Source: Desulfofustis sp964433645
GTDB taxonomy: Bacteria > Desulfobacterota > Desulfobulbia > Desulfobulbales > Desulfocapsaceae
Assembly: GCA_964433645.1 (NCBI GenBank)
Contig: CAYSSK010000004.1
Span: forward strand, 1 to 64,000
Length of the DNA stretch: 64,000 nucleotides
Direction: 5' to 3'
The position numbers and the translations under genes are program-made. The notes beneath the pieces are model-generated. The model made no database searches, was not told the origin of the DNA, and saw only the letters and a program-made list of their open reading frames with translations. Shown here piece after piece: positions 26,973 through 36,356 of the stretch. The stretch's first letter is position 1, and each line of letters starts with the position of its first letter.

Positions 26973-28214
26973 TCAATCGATACCGGGCGGCGGGAAGGCC
27001 TTGCAGAAAGCGGCGACATCGACCCCGATCTCGATGATCAGCCGCTCGTTTTCCGGCTCCGAGACCACCGCGTTGATCCACTCACCGACCTGGAGCATCT
27101 CCGCTTCCTTGAATCCCCTGGTCGTCACCGCCGATGTCCCGATCCGGATACCGCTCGGATTGCCCGGCTTTCGGGTATCGAACGGCACGGCGTTGTAGTT
27201 GACCACCAGTCCCGCCTTGTCGAGCGCTCTGGCGGCCTGTTTGCCGGTAACTTCCTTGCTGGTCAAATCCACGAGCAGCAGGTGGTTGTCGGTGCCGCCT
27301 GTTACCAGGTCAAAGCTCCGTTTGCGCAACGTCTCGGCCAGGGCCCGAGCATTTTTCACGATCTGGTCGGCATAGGCGGCAAATTCCGGGGTCGCCGCTT
27401 CCTTGAAGGCCACCGCCATGGCCGCGGTGGTATGATTGTGCGGCCCACCCTGTATTCCGGGAAAGACCGCCTTGTCGATGGCGGCTCCGTATTCCCGCTT
27501 GCACATGATAATCGCACCGCGCGGACCCCGCAGGGACTTGTGGGTGGTGGTGGTCACCACGTCGGCCCACGGCAGCGGAGACGGGTGCGCGCCGCCGGCG
27601 ACCAGCCCGGCGAAATGAGCCATATCGACGAGCAGCAGGGCCCCGACCTCGTCTGCAATCTCCCGGAACCGCTCAAAATCGAGAACCCGCGGATAGGCGG
27701 AGTGGCCGGCAATGATGATTTTCGGCCGGCATTGCCGAGCCGTTTCCAGGAGCTGCCGATAATCGATCACCCCGGTTTCCGGACTCAACGTGTACTGTTC
27801 GGCCCGAAAATATCTGCCGGAGATACTCACCGCTGCGCCGTGGGTCAAATGACCGCCATGCGGCAGAGCCATACCGAGGATGGTGTCACCGGGCTTGAGA
27901 AAGGCGAGATAGACGGCGAGATTGGCCGGTGACCCGGAATACGGCTGCACGTTCACATGCTCGGCGCCAAACAGGTCCATGGCCCGCTCGATAGCCAGCG
28001 TCTCTATCTGGTCGATGACTTGCTGACCCTCGTAATAGCGCCGGCCGGGATAACCTTCCGAATACTTGTTGGTCAGAACCGAGCCGGTAGCCTGCAATAC
28101 CGCCGAAGAAACATAATTTTCCGAAGCGATCAGACGGATCTTGTCGAACTGCCTTCGTTCTTCCTGTTTGATCAACTCATAGATTTCCGGATCAATCTGT
28201 CTGATGTCGTTCAT
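26973..28214 (-). CDS. glyA: Serine hydroxymethyltransferase
   Basis: I choose ATG 28214 (413 residues), preceded by AGGA five bases upstream; an ATG four codons earlier has no such site. Standard SHMT motifs: IRLIASENYVSSAVLQATGS, NKYSEGYPGRRYYEGQQVID, and the PLP lysine in VVTTTTHKSLRGPRGAII near residue 225. It interconverts serine plus tetrahydrofolate with glycine plus methylene-tetrahydrofolate in the cytoplasm, feeding one-carbon pools. It is the last gene of the long minus-strand series and ends against the IS scar. Length is normal for the family. Confidence 0.96.
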   Translation of the reverse strand: MNDIRQIDPEIYELIKQEERRQFDKIRLIASENYVSSAVLQATGSVLTNKYSEGYPGRRYYEGQQVIDQIETLAIERAMDLFGAEHVNVQPYSGSPANLAVYLAFLKPGDTILGMALPHGGHLTHGAAVSISGRYFRAEQYTLSPETGVIDYRQLLETARQCRPKIIIAGHSAYPRVLDFERFREIADEVGALLLVDMAHFAGLVAGGAHPSPLPWADVVTTTTHKSLRGPRGAIIMCKREYGAAIDKAVFPGIQGGPHNHTTAAMAVAFKEAATPEFAAYADQIVKNARALAETLRKRSFDLVTGGTDNHLLLVDLTSKEVTGKQAARALDKAGLVVNYNAVPFDTRKPGNPSGIRIGTSAVTTRGFKEAEMLQVGEWINAVVSEPENERLIIEIGVDVAAFCKAFPPPGID

Positions 28215-28248
28215 TGTTCCTGCCATCTATTGCTCGTCAAAATATCTC

Positions 28249-28860
28249 TTACTCCACCTTGTCTTTACCATCTCTTCTCAGCAGGCGCGCCGCCTCCTCA
28301 TCACCCGGGCGATTACGCTGATGCAGGTAGGATCCGAGCCGCTGTCTGGCCTGCCGATCCTTCTTCTGCGCCAGATCGCTCTTGCCGCTGATCGATTCGA
28401 TGCGCACCGCAACCACCAGGCACAACGCCACCGCCGGTGTTGCGGCGGTGATCGGGGGAAACTCGGTGTCGGCCGGTTCGTGGGCAACCACCAGAGCGTT
28501 CAGCGCCCGCACTTTCTCGTCGATCCGATCGACGGCCTCGGCCCGCCCCCGGATGATCACACAGTGGTAGAACTGATGGACCAGGCATGGTTCGGGAAGA
28601 TCACCATAATAGCCAAGATCAAGATAGGCAAGCGGAATGTCGACGGTAAAGCAGACCCGTGGGTCGCGCCTGATATTGTCGAGTTTCTCGCCGGCCCGGG
28701 CGCAGTGAAAATAGATCGAACCGTCGAGATAGACGTAGTTGACCGGAGTGATGTAGGGGTAACCGTCGTTGCCGATCGTTGCCAGCCGGCCGATCGTGGA
28801 ACGGTGCAGAATGGCATCCATTACCGCCCGGTCGGTAATTTCGCACTGGGCTCGTTTCAT
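28249..28860 (-). CDS. Pyridoxamine 5'-phosphate oxidase-like flavin protein
   Basis: ATG 28860, with GAGGA just upstream, gives 203 residues; a longer frame overlaps rph and is unlikely. The split-barrel FMN domain is seen in ILHRSTIGRLATIGNDGYPYITPVNYVYLDGSIYFHCARAGEKLDNIRRDPRVCF, typical of the PNPOx-like / NimA-related group rather than true PdxH. A Lys/Arg-rich tail (about 160-203) is extra. Role is unknown; NimA-like members reduce nitro compounds or bind FMN/F420. It lies 34 bp upstream of glyA, a PLP enzyme, and 7 bp after rph. Confidence 0.8.
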   Translation of the reverse strand: MKRAQCEITDRAVMDAILHRSTIGRLATIGNDGYPYITPVNYVYLDGSIYFHCARAGEKLDNIRRDPRVCFTVDIPLAYLDLGYYGDLPEPCLVHQFYHCVIIRGRAEAVDRIDEKVRALNALVVAHEPADTEFPPITAATPAVALCLVVAVRIESISGKSDLAQKKDRQARQRLGSYLHQRNRPGDEEAARLLRRDGKDKVE

Positions 28861-28867
28861 GTCGTCC

Positions 28868-29611
28868 TCACGCGCGCGCCGCCGGATAATCGAGCTCCGG
28901 CCGCTGCCACAGAGACTGCAGCGTCTCAATGCCGACCCGGGCAGCATCCTTCATCAGGCCGAACTCAGCGTCGGTGAGCGGCCGCCCCTCGGCGGACACC
29001 TGGATCTCGACCCAGTCACTGCCGGCCATCACGAAGTTGCCGTCCGCCTCGGCCCGGGCGTCTTCACGATAGTCGAGATCGAGCAGCACCTCGCCATCCA
29101 CCAGGCCGACCGAAACCGCCGCCACCGGCCGCAGCAGCGGCAGACACCCCAACCGCTGTTCACGCACCATCCTGACGATGGCCGACCGCACCGCCAGCGC
29201 CGCCCCGGTAATCGCGGCCGTGCGCGTCCCTCCGTCGGCGTTGAGAACATCGCAATCGACCCGCAGTGTATAGGGGCAGAGCCGGGTAAGATCGACCATC
29301 TGCCGCAGGCTGCGGCCAATCAAACGCTGAATCTCCATACTCCGCCCGGATCGCCCCGCCGCTTCCCGGCGATTTCGGGACGAGGTCGCACCCGGCAACA
29401 TTGCATATTCCGCAGTGATCCAGCCCTGACCGGTGTTTTCCAGAAACGGCGGCACCTTATCTTCCAGGCTGACCGCACAGACCACCTGGGTGGCGCCGGT
29501 GCTGATAAGCAGCGAGGCATAGGACTGCGGCTGGATATCCGGCTCGACGCGAAACGGTCTCGGCGTATCGGCCGCCCGATCGTGGGCACGCTGCCAGGCT
29601 TTCGTGGTCAT
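28868..29611 (-). CDS. rph: Ribonuclease PH
   Basis: 247 residues. Phosphorolytic 3'-5' exoribonuclease that trims tRNA 3' ends in the cytoplasm. Family segments: LISTGATQVVCAVSLEDKVP, GWITAEYAMLPGATSSRNRREA, RSMEIQRLIGRSLRQMVDL, then LRVDCDVLNADGGTRTAAITGA with the phosphate and metal residues, and LDLDYREDARAEADGNFV. Length matches the family (about 240-255). It lies 12 bp downstream of the aryl-CoA ligase gene on the same strand, apparently an otherwise unrelated housekeeping passenger of the operon. Confidence 0.95.
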   Translation of the reverse strand: MTTKAWQRAHDRAADTPRPFRVEPDIQPQSYASLLISTGATQVVCAVSLEDKVPPFLENTGQGWITAEYAMLPGATSSRNRREAAGRSGRSMEIQRLIGRSLRQMVDLTRLCPYTLRVDCDVLNADGGTRTAAITGAALAVRSAIVRMVREQRLGCLPLLRPVAAVSVGLVDGEVLLDLDYREDARAEADGNFVMAGSDWVEIQVSAEGRPLTDAEFGLMKDAARVGIETLQSLWQRPELDYPAARA

Positions 29612-29623
29612 GGTCGGGCACTC

Positions 29624-30922
29624 CTAGAGTTCACGTTTGTCGATGATCCGGGCGCCTTTGCCGTTGAACCGCTCCAGGCTCCGCTCCTCGACCAGCTTGA
29701 CCTCGACGCTGACCCCGAGTTCCGTGGCCAGCCGTTTCTTGATCTGCTCGATAACCTGGCGCTGCTTCTTCATCTCATGGAAAAAGAGTGATTCGACGAC
29801 CTCGACGAGAACGGTCATGCGATCCTCGTTCTGCTGCCGTTCGATGACCAGGTTATAGTGGGGCTGCGTTCCTTCGATATCGAACAGGATGGCTTCGATC
29901 TGCATCGGAAAGACGTTGACTCCCTTGATGATCAGCATGTCGTCGGTCCGGCCGGTGATACGCTGGATCCGCTGCAACGTGCGCCCGCAGGGACACGGCT
30001 CGGGCAGCAGCCGGGTCAGGTCCCGGGTGCGATAGCGGATCACCGGAAACGCCTCCTTGGTCAGCGTGGTGATGACCAACTCGCCGATCTCACCGGGGGC
30101 AACCGGCTCCAGGGTTTCCGGATCGAGGATCTCGACCAGGAAGTGATCCTCGTTGACGTGCAGTCCGTTGCATTCAAGGCATTCCCCGGCCACGCCGGGC
30201 CCCATCACTTCGGAGAGGCCATAGTTGTCGGTGGCGATGATGCCGAGGCGCTCGTTAATCTGCCGGCGCATCCGCTCGGACCAGGGCTCGGCGCCGAACA
30301 GGCCATATTTCAGCGACAACCCGCTCGGGTTGATGCCCATATCCATCATCACATCGGCCATTTTCAGTGCGTAGGACGGCGTGCAGACCAGGGCCGTGGT
30401 CTTGAAGTCCTGCATGATCTGGATCTGCCGCCGGGTATTGCCGGCGGAGATCGGAATAACCGACGCGCCGAGCCGTTCCGCCCCGTAATGGAGGCCGAAG
30501 CCGCCGGTAAACAGGCCGTAGCCGAAGGCGATCTGGATCACATCGTCCTTGGTCACTCCGGCCGCGGTGAGAATGCGGGCAACCAGGTTCGACCAGGTGC
30601 GGATGTCGTTGCCGCTATAACCGACCACGGTCGCCATGCCGGTGGTCCCGGATGAAGAATGAATCCGGACCACGTCGCGTAGCGGCACGGCAAACAGGCC
30701 GTAGGGATAATTGTCGCGCAGGTCCTGCTTGGTGGTGAACGGCAGCCGGCGCAGATCGTCGAGCGAACCGAGCGACTCGTAATCGAGTTTCATATCGAAG
30801 AACTTGTTGCGATAAAACGGCACATGGGTGCCGACCCGGTACAATGTCGCCTGGAGCCGCTCCAGCTGCAATTGCTCGAGTTCGTCTCGCGCGATGCACT
30901 CCCTCTCTTCTTCCCAGAACAT
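29624..30922 (-). CDS. paaK: Phenylacetate-CoA ligase-type aryl-CoA ligase (copy 1)
   Basis: I use ATG 30922 (432 residues) with GGAG upstream; the frame extends to a TTG at 30955. AMP-binding features: IHSSSGTTGMATVVGYSGND (P-loop), GLFGAEPWSERMRRQI, TDNYGLSEVMGPGVAGEC and YRTRDLTRLLP, plus the PaaK C-terminal domain with the catalytic lysine in ERFNGKGARIIDKREL. It joins phenylacetate or a similar aryl acid to CoA with ATP. A second copy lies at 36.4-37.7 kb; both flank the Liv transporter. In an organism with IorAB this would capture or handle products of aromatic amino acid oxidation. Confidence 0.93.
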   Translation of the reverse strand: MFWEEERECIARDELEQLQLERLQATLYRVGTHVPFYRNKFFDMKLDYESLGSLDDLRRLPFTTKQDLRDNYPYGLFAVPLRDVVRIHSSSGTTGMATVVGYSGNDIRTWSNLVARILTAAGVTKDDVIQIAFGYGLFTGGFGLHYGAERLGASVIPISAGNTRRQIQIMQDFKTTALVCTPSYALKMADVMMDMGINPSGLSLKYGLFGAEPWSERMRRQINERLGIIATDNYGLSEVMGPGVAGECLECNGLHVNEDHFLVEILDPETLEPVAPGEIGELVITTLTKEAFPVIRYRTRDLTRLLPEPCPCGRTLQRIQRITGRTDDMLIIKGVNVFPMQIEAILFDIEGTQPHYNLVIERQQNEDRMTVLVEVVESLFFHEMKKQRQVIEQIKKRLATELGVSVEVKLVEERSLERFNGKGARIIDKREL

Positions 30923-30973
30923 CTTCTCACTCCATCTCTTCGTATCAGCCTGCAAACCGGCGCCCGCCGGCGG

Positions 30974-31696
30974 CTAGTGGATCCGCTCCCGCCCCAGATA
31001 GGCCCGCTGCACATCGCGATTGGCCAGCAGGTCCTCGGCGGTCCCCTGTAGTATCACCTTGCCGGTTTCCAGCACGTAGCCGCGATCGGCGATGGACAGG
31101 GCCGCCTTGGCGTTCTGTTCGACGAGCAGTACCGTATTGCCTTCTTCACGCAGCCGGACGATAACCCGGAAAATCTCCTGAACGATCAGCGGAGCGAGGC
31201 CGGTGGACGGCTCGTCCATCATGATCAGCGACGGCTTCGACATCAGGGACCGGGCCATGGCCAACATCTGCTGCTCCCCGCCGGACAGCGTGCCGGCCAG
31301 CTGCTGCCGCCGCTGGTGCAGGATCGGGAACAACTCATACTGGTGGGCCAGCTGCTCGGCAACCAGCTGCCGACCCCGCCGCCGGAGCACATGGCCGCCC
31401 AAAATCAGGTTTTCCTCCACCGACAGCGGCGCGAACACCTGCCGGCCCTCCGGCACCATCACGCAGCCGAGTGCCGGAATCTTCTGCGCGGCCAGCATGG
31501 TGATCGGCCGGTCGCGAAATTCGATCTCGCCCGAGGTCGCGCGCAAGAGTCCGGCTATCGTGGTCAAAAGGGTCGTCTTGCCGGCGCCGTTGGCACCGAT
31601 GATGGCAACGATCTCTCCCGCCTTGACGTGCATGGAGATCTGCTTGAGAACCTTGAGCTTGCCATAGCCGGAGGAGAGATTTCTGATTTTCAGCAT
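30974..31696 (-). CDS. livF: Branched-chain amino acid type ABC transporter ATPase LivF
   Basis: 240 residues. Walker A GANGAGKTT near 35, Q-loop and LGCVMVPEGRQVFAPLSVEENL typical of LivF, signature LSGGEQQMLAMARSLM near 138, Walker B LIMMDEPSTGLAP and H-switch VLLVEQNAKAAL. It energises uptake together with LivG as a heterodimer at the cytoplasmic face. It follows livG by 10 bp and precedes the ligase gene by about 50 bp. Amino acid specificity follows from the binding protein, which may prefer aromatic rather than branched-chain substrates given the ligases and IorAB. Confidence 0.95.
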   Translation of the reverse strand: MLKIRNLSSGYGKLKVLKQISMHVKAGEIVAIIGANGAGKTTLLTTIAGLLRATSGEIEFRDRPITMLAAQKIPALGCVMVPEGRQVFAPLSVEENLILGGHVLRRRGRQLVAEQLAHQYELFPILHQRRQQLAGTLSGGEQQMLAMARSLMSKPSLIMMDEPSTGLAPLIVQEIFRVIVRLREEGNTVLLVEQNAKAALSIADRGYVLETGKVILQGTAEDLLANRDVQRAYLGRERIH

Positions 31697-31706
31697 GACC
31701 TGACCG

Positions 31707-32462
31707 CTACTCCCCGAGATACACCTTGATTACTTCTTCGTTGCGCTGGATCGCCTCCGGCACGTCTTCGGCGATCTTTCGCCCGAAACTGAGCACGACG
31801 ATCTCATCGGATATATCCATCACCAGCGACATGTCATGCTCGACGAGCACCACGGTAATGCCGAGCTGCCGAATCGAGCTGATCAGCCGGCCGACCTCGG
31901 CGGTCTCATAGATATTGAGACCGGCCGCCGGCTCGTCGAGCAGCAGCAGTTCCGGTTCCATGGCCAGCGCCCGGGCCAGTTCGACCGCCCGCTGCTGGCC
32001 AAAAGCCAGGCTGGTGGCCTCGACCTCGGCCAACTCGGCAATGCCAAGCATTTCCAGGCGCTCCAGAGCCGCCTGCCGGATTCGCTGTTCTTCGGCCAAG
32101 ACCGAGGGGAGGTGGAGCATCGAGGCGATGAAACCGCCGCAGCTCCTGATATGCCGGCCGATCATCACGTTCTCCAGCACCGTCATGCCGGGGAACAGCT
32201 TGATGTTCTGAAAGGTCCGGGCAACCCCGAATGAGGCGATCTGATGGGGCTTGCGGCCGGTAATATCGCGGCCGTCAAGCAGCACCGATCCCGACGTGGG
32301 CGCCAGTGAACCGGTGATTAGGTTGAACAGGGTGGTCTTGCCGGCCCCGTTGGGTCCGATCACCGCCTTGATCGCCCCGCGCTCGACCGCAAAGGAAACC
32401 TCGCTGACCGCCTGCAGGCCGCCGAACTTTTTTCCCAGATCCGAGACTGCCAGCAAGGCCAT
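31707..32462 (-). CDS. livG: Branched-chain amino acid type ABC transporter ATPase LivG
   Basis: 251 residues. Walker A GPNGAGKTT near 38, the LivG insertion GRDITGRKPHQIASFGVARTFQNIKLFPGMTVLENVMIGRH, a signature region TSLAFGQQRAVELARALAM (variant of LSGGQ), Walker B LLLLDEPAAGLN and H-loop VVLVEHDMSLVMDI. The FGQQR signature is normal for LivG. Its start codon shares one base with the livM stop, indicating translational coupling. Confidence 0.95.
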   Translation of the reverse strand: MALLAVSDLGKKFGGLQAVSEVSFAVERGAIKAVIGPNGAGKTTLFNLITGSLAPTSGSVLLDGRDITGRKPHQIASFGVARTFQNIKLFPGMTVLENVMIGRHIRSCGGFIASMLHLPSVLAEEQRIRQAALERLEMLGIAELAEVEATSLAFGQQRAVELARALAMEPELLLLDEPAAGLNIYETAEVGRLISSIRQLGITVVLVEHDMSLVMDISDEIVVLSFGRKIAEDVPEAIQRNEEVIKVYLGE

Positions 32463-33544
32463 CAGTGGTGCCCTCCCGGCTCGTTTGCCCGGCGTCCGCG
32501 GCGGCGGAAGAAATCGAGTAGAGCGGTATAATTCAGGCTCAGGATACCGTTCGGGGCAAACAGCATGATGGTGATCAGAATCAGGCCGAACACCGCATCA
32601 TCATAGCTGCCGAACACGCCGCGCAGCGACAGGAAGTTGAGCACCACCCCCATGACCAGAGCGCCCCAGAGATGAGTCATGCCGCCGACCGCGACGATCG
32701 CCACATAGCGCACCGACTTCATTACCCCGGCCTCCGACGGGCCGATACCGCCGTTGTAGTGGGTCAGAAAAACTCCGGCAACCGCGGCGAAAACCGCGGA
32801 CAGGACAAAGACGTGGAGTTTGCAGCGGGCCGTGTCGACACCCATCGACCCGGCCGCCTCCTCGGAGCCGTGAATGGAGCGAAGCGCCCGGCCGACCCGA
32901 CTGTCAACCAGGTTCCTGAGCAGGACCAGACCGATGATCAGCAGCCCCCAGGCGATATAATAATTTGCTTCCCGGGCGGCGAAACTGCCGCTGACCTCCA
33001 GACCGAACGGCAGCAGGAAGGGCGGTACATCGGAAATACCGTCGGCCTCGCCGAAATATTCGCTGGCCAGCACGATGCGGTAGATAATGATGCCGAAACC
33101 GAGCGTCGCCATGGCCAGGTAGTGCCCTTTCAGCTTGAGCACCGGAATGCCGAGCAGCCAGGCGATCAAAGCCGCCGCGATAATCGCGACCAGGCAGGCC
33201 GCCCAGGGGGCGACGACCACCAGTTCAGCACCGTAGATATCCTGCCCGGTCGCCAGGATGCCGGCCTGCTCGAGCAGCCGATAAAAGGCCTGATCCTGAA
33301 AGAGCGCCAGATTCCTGGTGGTCAGCGCGGCGGAGAAATACCCGCCGATGGCGAAAAAGCCGGCGTGGCCGAGCGAAATCTGGCCGGTATAGCCCATCAA
33401 CGCGCAGAGTCCGATGATCAGCAGCGAATAGTAGGCCGCCATGGTCAACTGGGTCAGGTAATACCTGGTATCCGTCCAGTCGGTCAAGAGCTGGATGGTG
33501 ATCACCAGGATCACCAGCGGCAGCAGAGGAAGAAGGCGCCGCAT
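32462..33544 (-). CDS. livM: Branched-chain amino acid type ABC transporter permease LivM
   Basis: 360 residues with about ten TM helices. Markers: LIIGLCALMGYTGQISLGHAGFFAIGGYFSA (the GQ-SLG-G loop), LKGHYLAMATLGFGIIIY and the EAA-like coupling loop SRVGRALRSIHGSEEAAGSMGVDTARCKLHVFVLSA. The long periplasmic insert after TM4 (FQDQAFYRLLEQAGILATGQDIYG) is common in this group. It forms the pore with LivH. The gene lies 2 bp after livH and overlaps livG. Confidence 0.93.
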   Translation of the reverse strand: MRRLLPLLPLVILVITIQLLTDWTDTRYYLTQLTMAAYYSLLIIGLCALMGYTGQISLGHAGFFAIGGYFSAALTTRNLALFQDQAFYRLLEQAGILATGQDIYGAELVVVAPWAACLVAIIAAALIAWLLGIPVLKLKGHYLAMATLGFGIIIYRIVLASEYFGEADGISDVPPFLLPFGLEVSGSFAAREANYYIAWGLLIIGLVLLRNLVDSRVGRALRSIHGSEEAAGSMGVDTARCKLHVFVLSAVFAAVAGVFLTHYNGGIGPSEAGVMKSVRYVAIVAVGGMTHLWGALVMGVVLNFLSLRGVFGSYDDAVFGLILITIMLFAPNGILSLNYTALLDFFRRRGRRANEPGGHH

Positions 33545-33546
33545 CG

Positions 33547-34437
33547 CTAGAACTCCTTCAAACCGGCGGCCGCCCGGGAACCGAACAAGCCGTGCGGGCG
33601 AACAAACAAAATGAGCAGCAGGATGGTGATGGCAATGGCATCCTGGAAGGCCAGCGGCACCACCGACACCGAAAACGCCTCAAGAATCCCGAGCAGCAGA
33701 CCGGCCGTCACCGCCGCCGCGGAATTGCCGAGCCCGCCGAGGATGGCCACGGTGAATCCCTTGATGGCCAGGCCGGTGCCGTTGTCGTAGGCGGTCGAGG
33801 TGATCGGCGACATGACGCAGCCGGCCAGCGCCCCGATACCGGCGCTGAGCACGAAGGAGAAGGTCACCATGTCGCGGGTATTGATGCCGCAGAGCACGGC
33901 CGCCTTGCGGTTGGCGGCGCAGGCCCGCATCTGCCGGCCCACCGACGTTCCCTGGAAAAAGACACTGAGAAACGCGACCATCAGGCCGCAGGCGCCGATT
34001 ACCCAGAACACCTGCGGTGACACACGGGCACCAAGCACGTTGACGGAGCTGATCTCGTTGCCGACAAAATACGGCAGCGACCGGATCGACTCGCCCCAGA
34101 CATGCAGGGCGGCCTCGCGGGTCAGTATGGACAGACCGATGGTGATGATGATCATGCGCAGCACGCCGGGATTGTCCAGCCAGCGGATAAAACAGATCTC
34201 CAGCAGTGCCCCGTAGAGCATGGTCAGAGCGACCGCCGCACCGATGGCCAGCGGCAACGGCATGATCGGCAGCAAGGTGATAGAGATCATGCCGCCGAGC
34301 ATGACGAACTCGCCCTGGGCGAAATTGATGATGCCGGTGGTGTTGTAAATGATATTAAAGCCGATGGCGACGATCGCATAGATCGAGCCATAGGTAATTC
34401 CGGCAAAGAGATATTGGATAAAGAGTTCCAGGGTCAT
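33547..34437 (-). CDS. livH: Branched-chain amino acid type ABC transporter permease LivH
   Basis: 296 residues with about eight TM helices. N-terminal FIQYLFAGITYGSIYAIVAIGFNIIYNTTGIINFAQGEFVMLGG is the LivH opening, and the coupling loop is GRQMRACAANRKAAVLCGINTRDMVTFSFVLSA. KGFTVAILGGLGNSAAAVTAGLLLGILEAF closes the core. It partners LivM. It is 105 bp downstream of the binding-protein gene, a gap often used to raise binding-protein expression above the permeases. Confidence 0.93.
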   Translation of the reverse strand: MTLELFIQYLFAGITYGSIYAIVAIGFNIIYNTTGIINFAQGEFVMLGGMISITLLPIMPLPLAIGAAVALTMLYGALLEICFIRWLDNPGVLRMIIITIGLSILTREAALHVWGESIRSLPYFVGNEISSVNVLGARVSPQVFWVIGACGLMVAFLSVFFQGTSVGRQMRACAANRKAAVLCGINTRDMVTFSFVLSAGIGALAGCVMSPITSTAYDNGTGLAIKGFTVAILGGLGNSAAAVTAGLLLGILEAFSVSVVPLAFQDAIAITILLLILFVRPHGLFGSRAAAGLKEF

Positions 34438-34542
34438 CGCTCCCGCCTGCGTCCGAAGACGCCGAACACCGCAAAACGGAAAACTGCGATTCCATGGTGT
34501 CCGGCGAGACCGGTCAATACATTTTTCATCCCTGGATGCTGC

Positions 34543-35688
34543 TTACTGCCGTACATAGGGGACGAAGGCGCCGTCCTTGACGGTAATCATCTCGAAAGAA
34601 TCGAGATCGAGTCCGTTATGATCGGCGGCGGAAAAATTGAATATCCCGGCGGTACCGGGCAACCCCTGGATTTTTTCGATCTCGTCGCGAATCGACTGCT
34701 GATCCGTACCGCCGTTGTCAATGGCGGCCATCAGGATAATGAAGGCATCGTAGGCATGGCCGCCGAAGGTGGATGCCTGCTCCTGGAATTTTCCTTCATA
34801 ATCGGCCTTGTACTTGGTCAGCAATTGCTTCTGCGGGTGATCGGCGGACAGTTCGTCGGCCACCAGCAGACGGCCGGCCGGGAAAATGATCCCCTCGGCC
34901 GCCACGCCGGCCGACTCGACATACTTGATATTACCGAAGCCGTGACTCTGAAAGAGCGGTACATCCCAGCCGGCCTGACGCATATTCTTGGCAACAATGG
35001 CCTGGGCCGGTACGATCGACCAGTTGACCACCGCCTGTACATCCTCATTGGCTTTGATCTTGGCCACCACCGCGGACAGGTCGTTGGCATCCTTGTCGTA
35101 GACCTCGGCCTCGACGATCTCGATGCCCATGGTCGGGGCGATAGCCTGCAACTGCTCCTTGCCCGCCTTGCCGAAACCGGTGTTGCCGGCAAGGACCGCG
35201 ATCGTGCTGATCCCCATCTCCTGCATGGTCATGAAGATCCGCTTGACGGCAAAAGAGTCGCTCTGCGGAGTCTTGAAGACGTAGCTGGCCACCGGGTTGA
35301 CGATAACCTCGGCGGCGGCACAGGAAAGCAACGGAGTACGGCTCCCCTCGAAGAGCTTCTTGACGGCCATCGACTCGCCGGAAGTGGATGGTCCGATTAC
35401 GGCCACCACCTGCTCTTCCTCGATCAGCTGCTTGGCAAAGGAGATGGCTTTTTCCGGACTGCCGCCGGAGTCCTTGATGATCAGCTCGATCTTCTTGCCG
35501 TTGACGCCGCCGGCCCGATTGACTTCGTCGGCAAGCATCTCGATGGTCCGCGATTCCGGTCCACCGAGAAACGCCGCCGGTCCGGTAACCGCCAGAATCG
35601 CGCCAACTTTCAAGGTTTCAGCGATTACGGCCGGAGCCGCGATCAGGCTCAACGCCAGGACGACCAACATCATGCGACACGCTTTCAT
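34543..35688 (-). CDS. Periplasmic amino acid binding protein (Liv/Leu-Ile-Val type)
   Basis: 381 residues. A Sec signal peptide (MKACRMMLVVLALSLIAAPA, cleavage near AVIA-ET) is followed by LKVGAILAVTGPAAFLGGPE, the usual type I periplasmic binding fold start. GPSTSGESMAVKKLF and NTGFGKAGKEQLQAIAPTMG line the ligand cleft and domain hinge. It delivers ligand to LivHM. The ligand cannot be read reliably; the Ser/Thr backbone-binding loop for the amino acid carboxylate seems present. The terminal FNFSAADHNGLDLDSFEMI is typical of relatives next to PaaK/Ior genes, which suggests aromatic substrates. Confidence 0.9.
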   Translation of the reverse strand: MKACRMMLVVLALSLIAAPAVIAETLKVGAILAVTGPAAFLGGPESRTIEMLADEVNRAGGVNGKKIELIIKDSGGSPEKAISFAKQLIEEEQVVAVIGPSTSGESMAVKKLFEGSRTPLLSCAAAEVIVNPVASYVFKTPQSDSFAVKRIFMTMQEMGISTIAVLAGNTGFGKAGKEQLQAIAPTMGIEIVEAEVYDKDANDLSAVVAKIKANEDVQAVVNWSIVPAQAIVAKNMRQAGWDVPLFQSHGFGNIKYVESAGVAAEGIIFPAGRLLVADELSADHPQKQLLTKYKADYEGKFQEQASTFGGHAYDAFIILMAAIDNGGTDQQSIRDEIEKIQGLPGTAGIFNFSAADHNGLDLDSFEMITVKDGAFVPYVRQ

Positions 35689-35907
35689 ATATTCTCTCCC
35701 CTCTTGCTGTTGAAAGCCGACGACACAGCCCGGTCACTACACGGCTTTCATCCCTGTTTTCCAGGAGTACCGAACATCGCTGCCGGGGCGGTACTACCGG
35801 AACATGTCGACCGACGCCTCGGTATCATGATCGGCATCGCTCTTCTTCTGCCAGCCCAAGAACGCTCGCTTCGCCGGATCCCGAGGCGAAGCGGCCATCG
35901 TCACCTG

Positions 35908-36339
35908 CTAGATATTATAGATCTGCTGACTCTCCAGGATCGTGAAGCCGTCCTTGAGCAAGGTTTCAATGGCACGATCCATCTCCTCGAAGCGAAAGAT
36001 CAACACCGCGTTTTCACCGGTCTTGTTGACAAAGGCGTACATGTACTCGACGTTGAGATTGGCCTCTTTGATGCTTTTCAGTACCATGGCCAACCCGCCG
36101 GTACGATCGGGTACCTCGACGGCGATAACATTGGTCTTGCCCACCGTAAAACCGGCAGCCCGCAAGGCCTGTTCAGCGGCTTCCACCTTGTCGACGATCA
36201 GTCGCAGGATACCGAAATCGGCAGTGTCGGCCACCGACAGAGCACGGATATTAATACCGTTGCCCGCCAGGATCGAGGTGATCTCCGCCAGTCGTCCCGA
36301 CCTGTTCTCCAGAAAGACTGCAATCTGCTCAACGCGCAT
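35908..36339 (-). CDS. Tandem ACT-domain protein
   Basis: ATG 36339 gives 143 residues. Two ACT domains follow each other: VEQIAVFLENRSGRLAEITSILAGNGINIRALSVADTADFGILRLIV (about 3-50) and VIAVEVPDRTGGLAMVLKSIKEANLNVEYMYAFVNKTGENAVLIFRF (about 72-120). Standalone tandem ACT proteins of this kind often lie directly between PaaK and Ior genes and are expected to sense amino acids; no catalytic domain is present. It is 17 bp downstream of the aryl-CoA ligase start-to-stop unit. It could tune the ligase or a transcription factor. Confidence 0.88.
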   Translation of the reverse strand: MRVEQIAVFLENRSGRLAEITSILAGNGINIRALSVADTADFGILRLIVDKVEAAEQALRAAGFTVGKTNVIAVEVPDRTGGLAMVLKSIKEANLNVEYMYAFVNKTGENAVLIFRFEEMDRAIETLLKDGFTILESQQIYNI

Positions 36340-36356
36340 GGTCGCTCCTCCCGAAC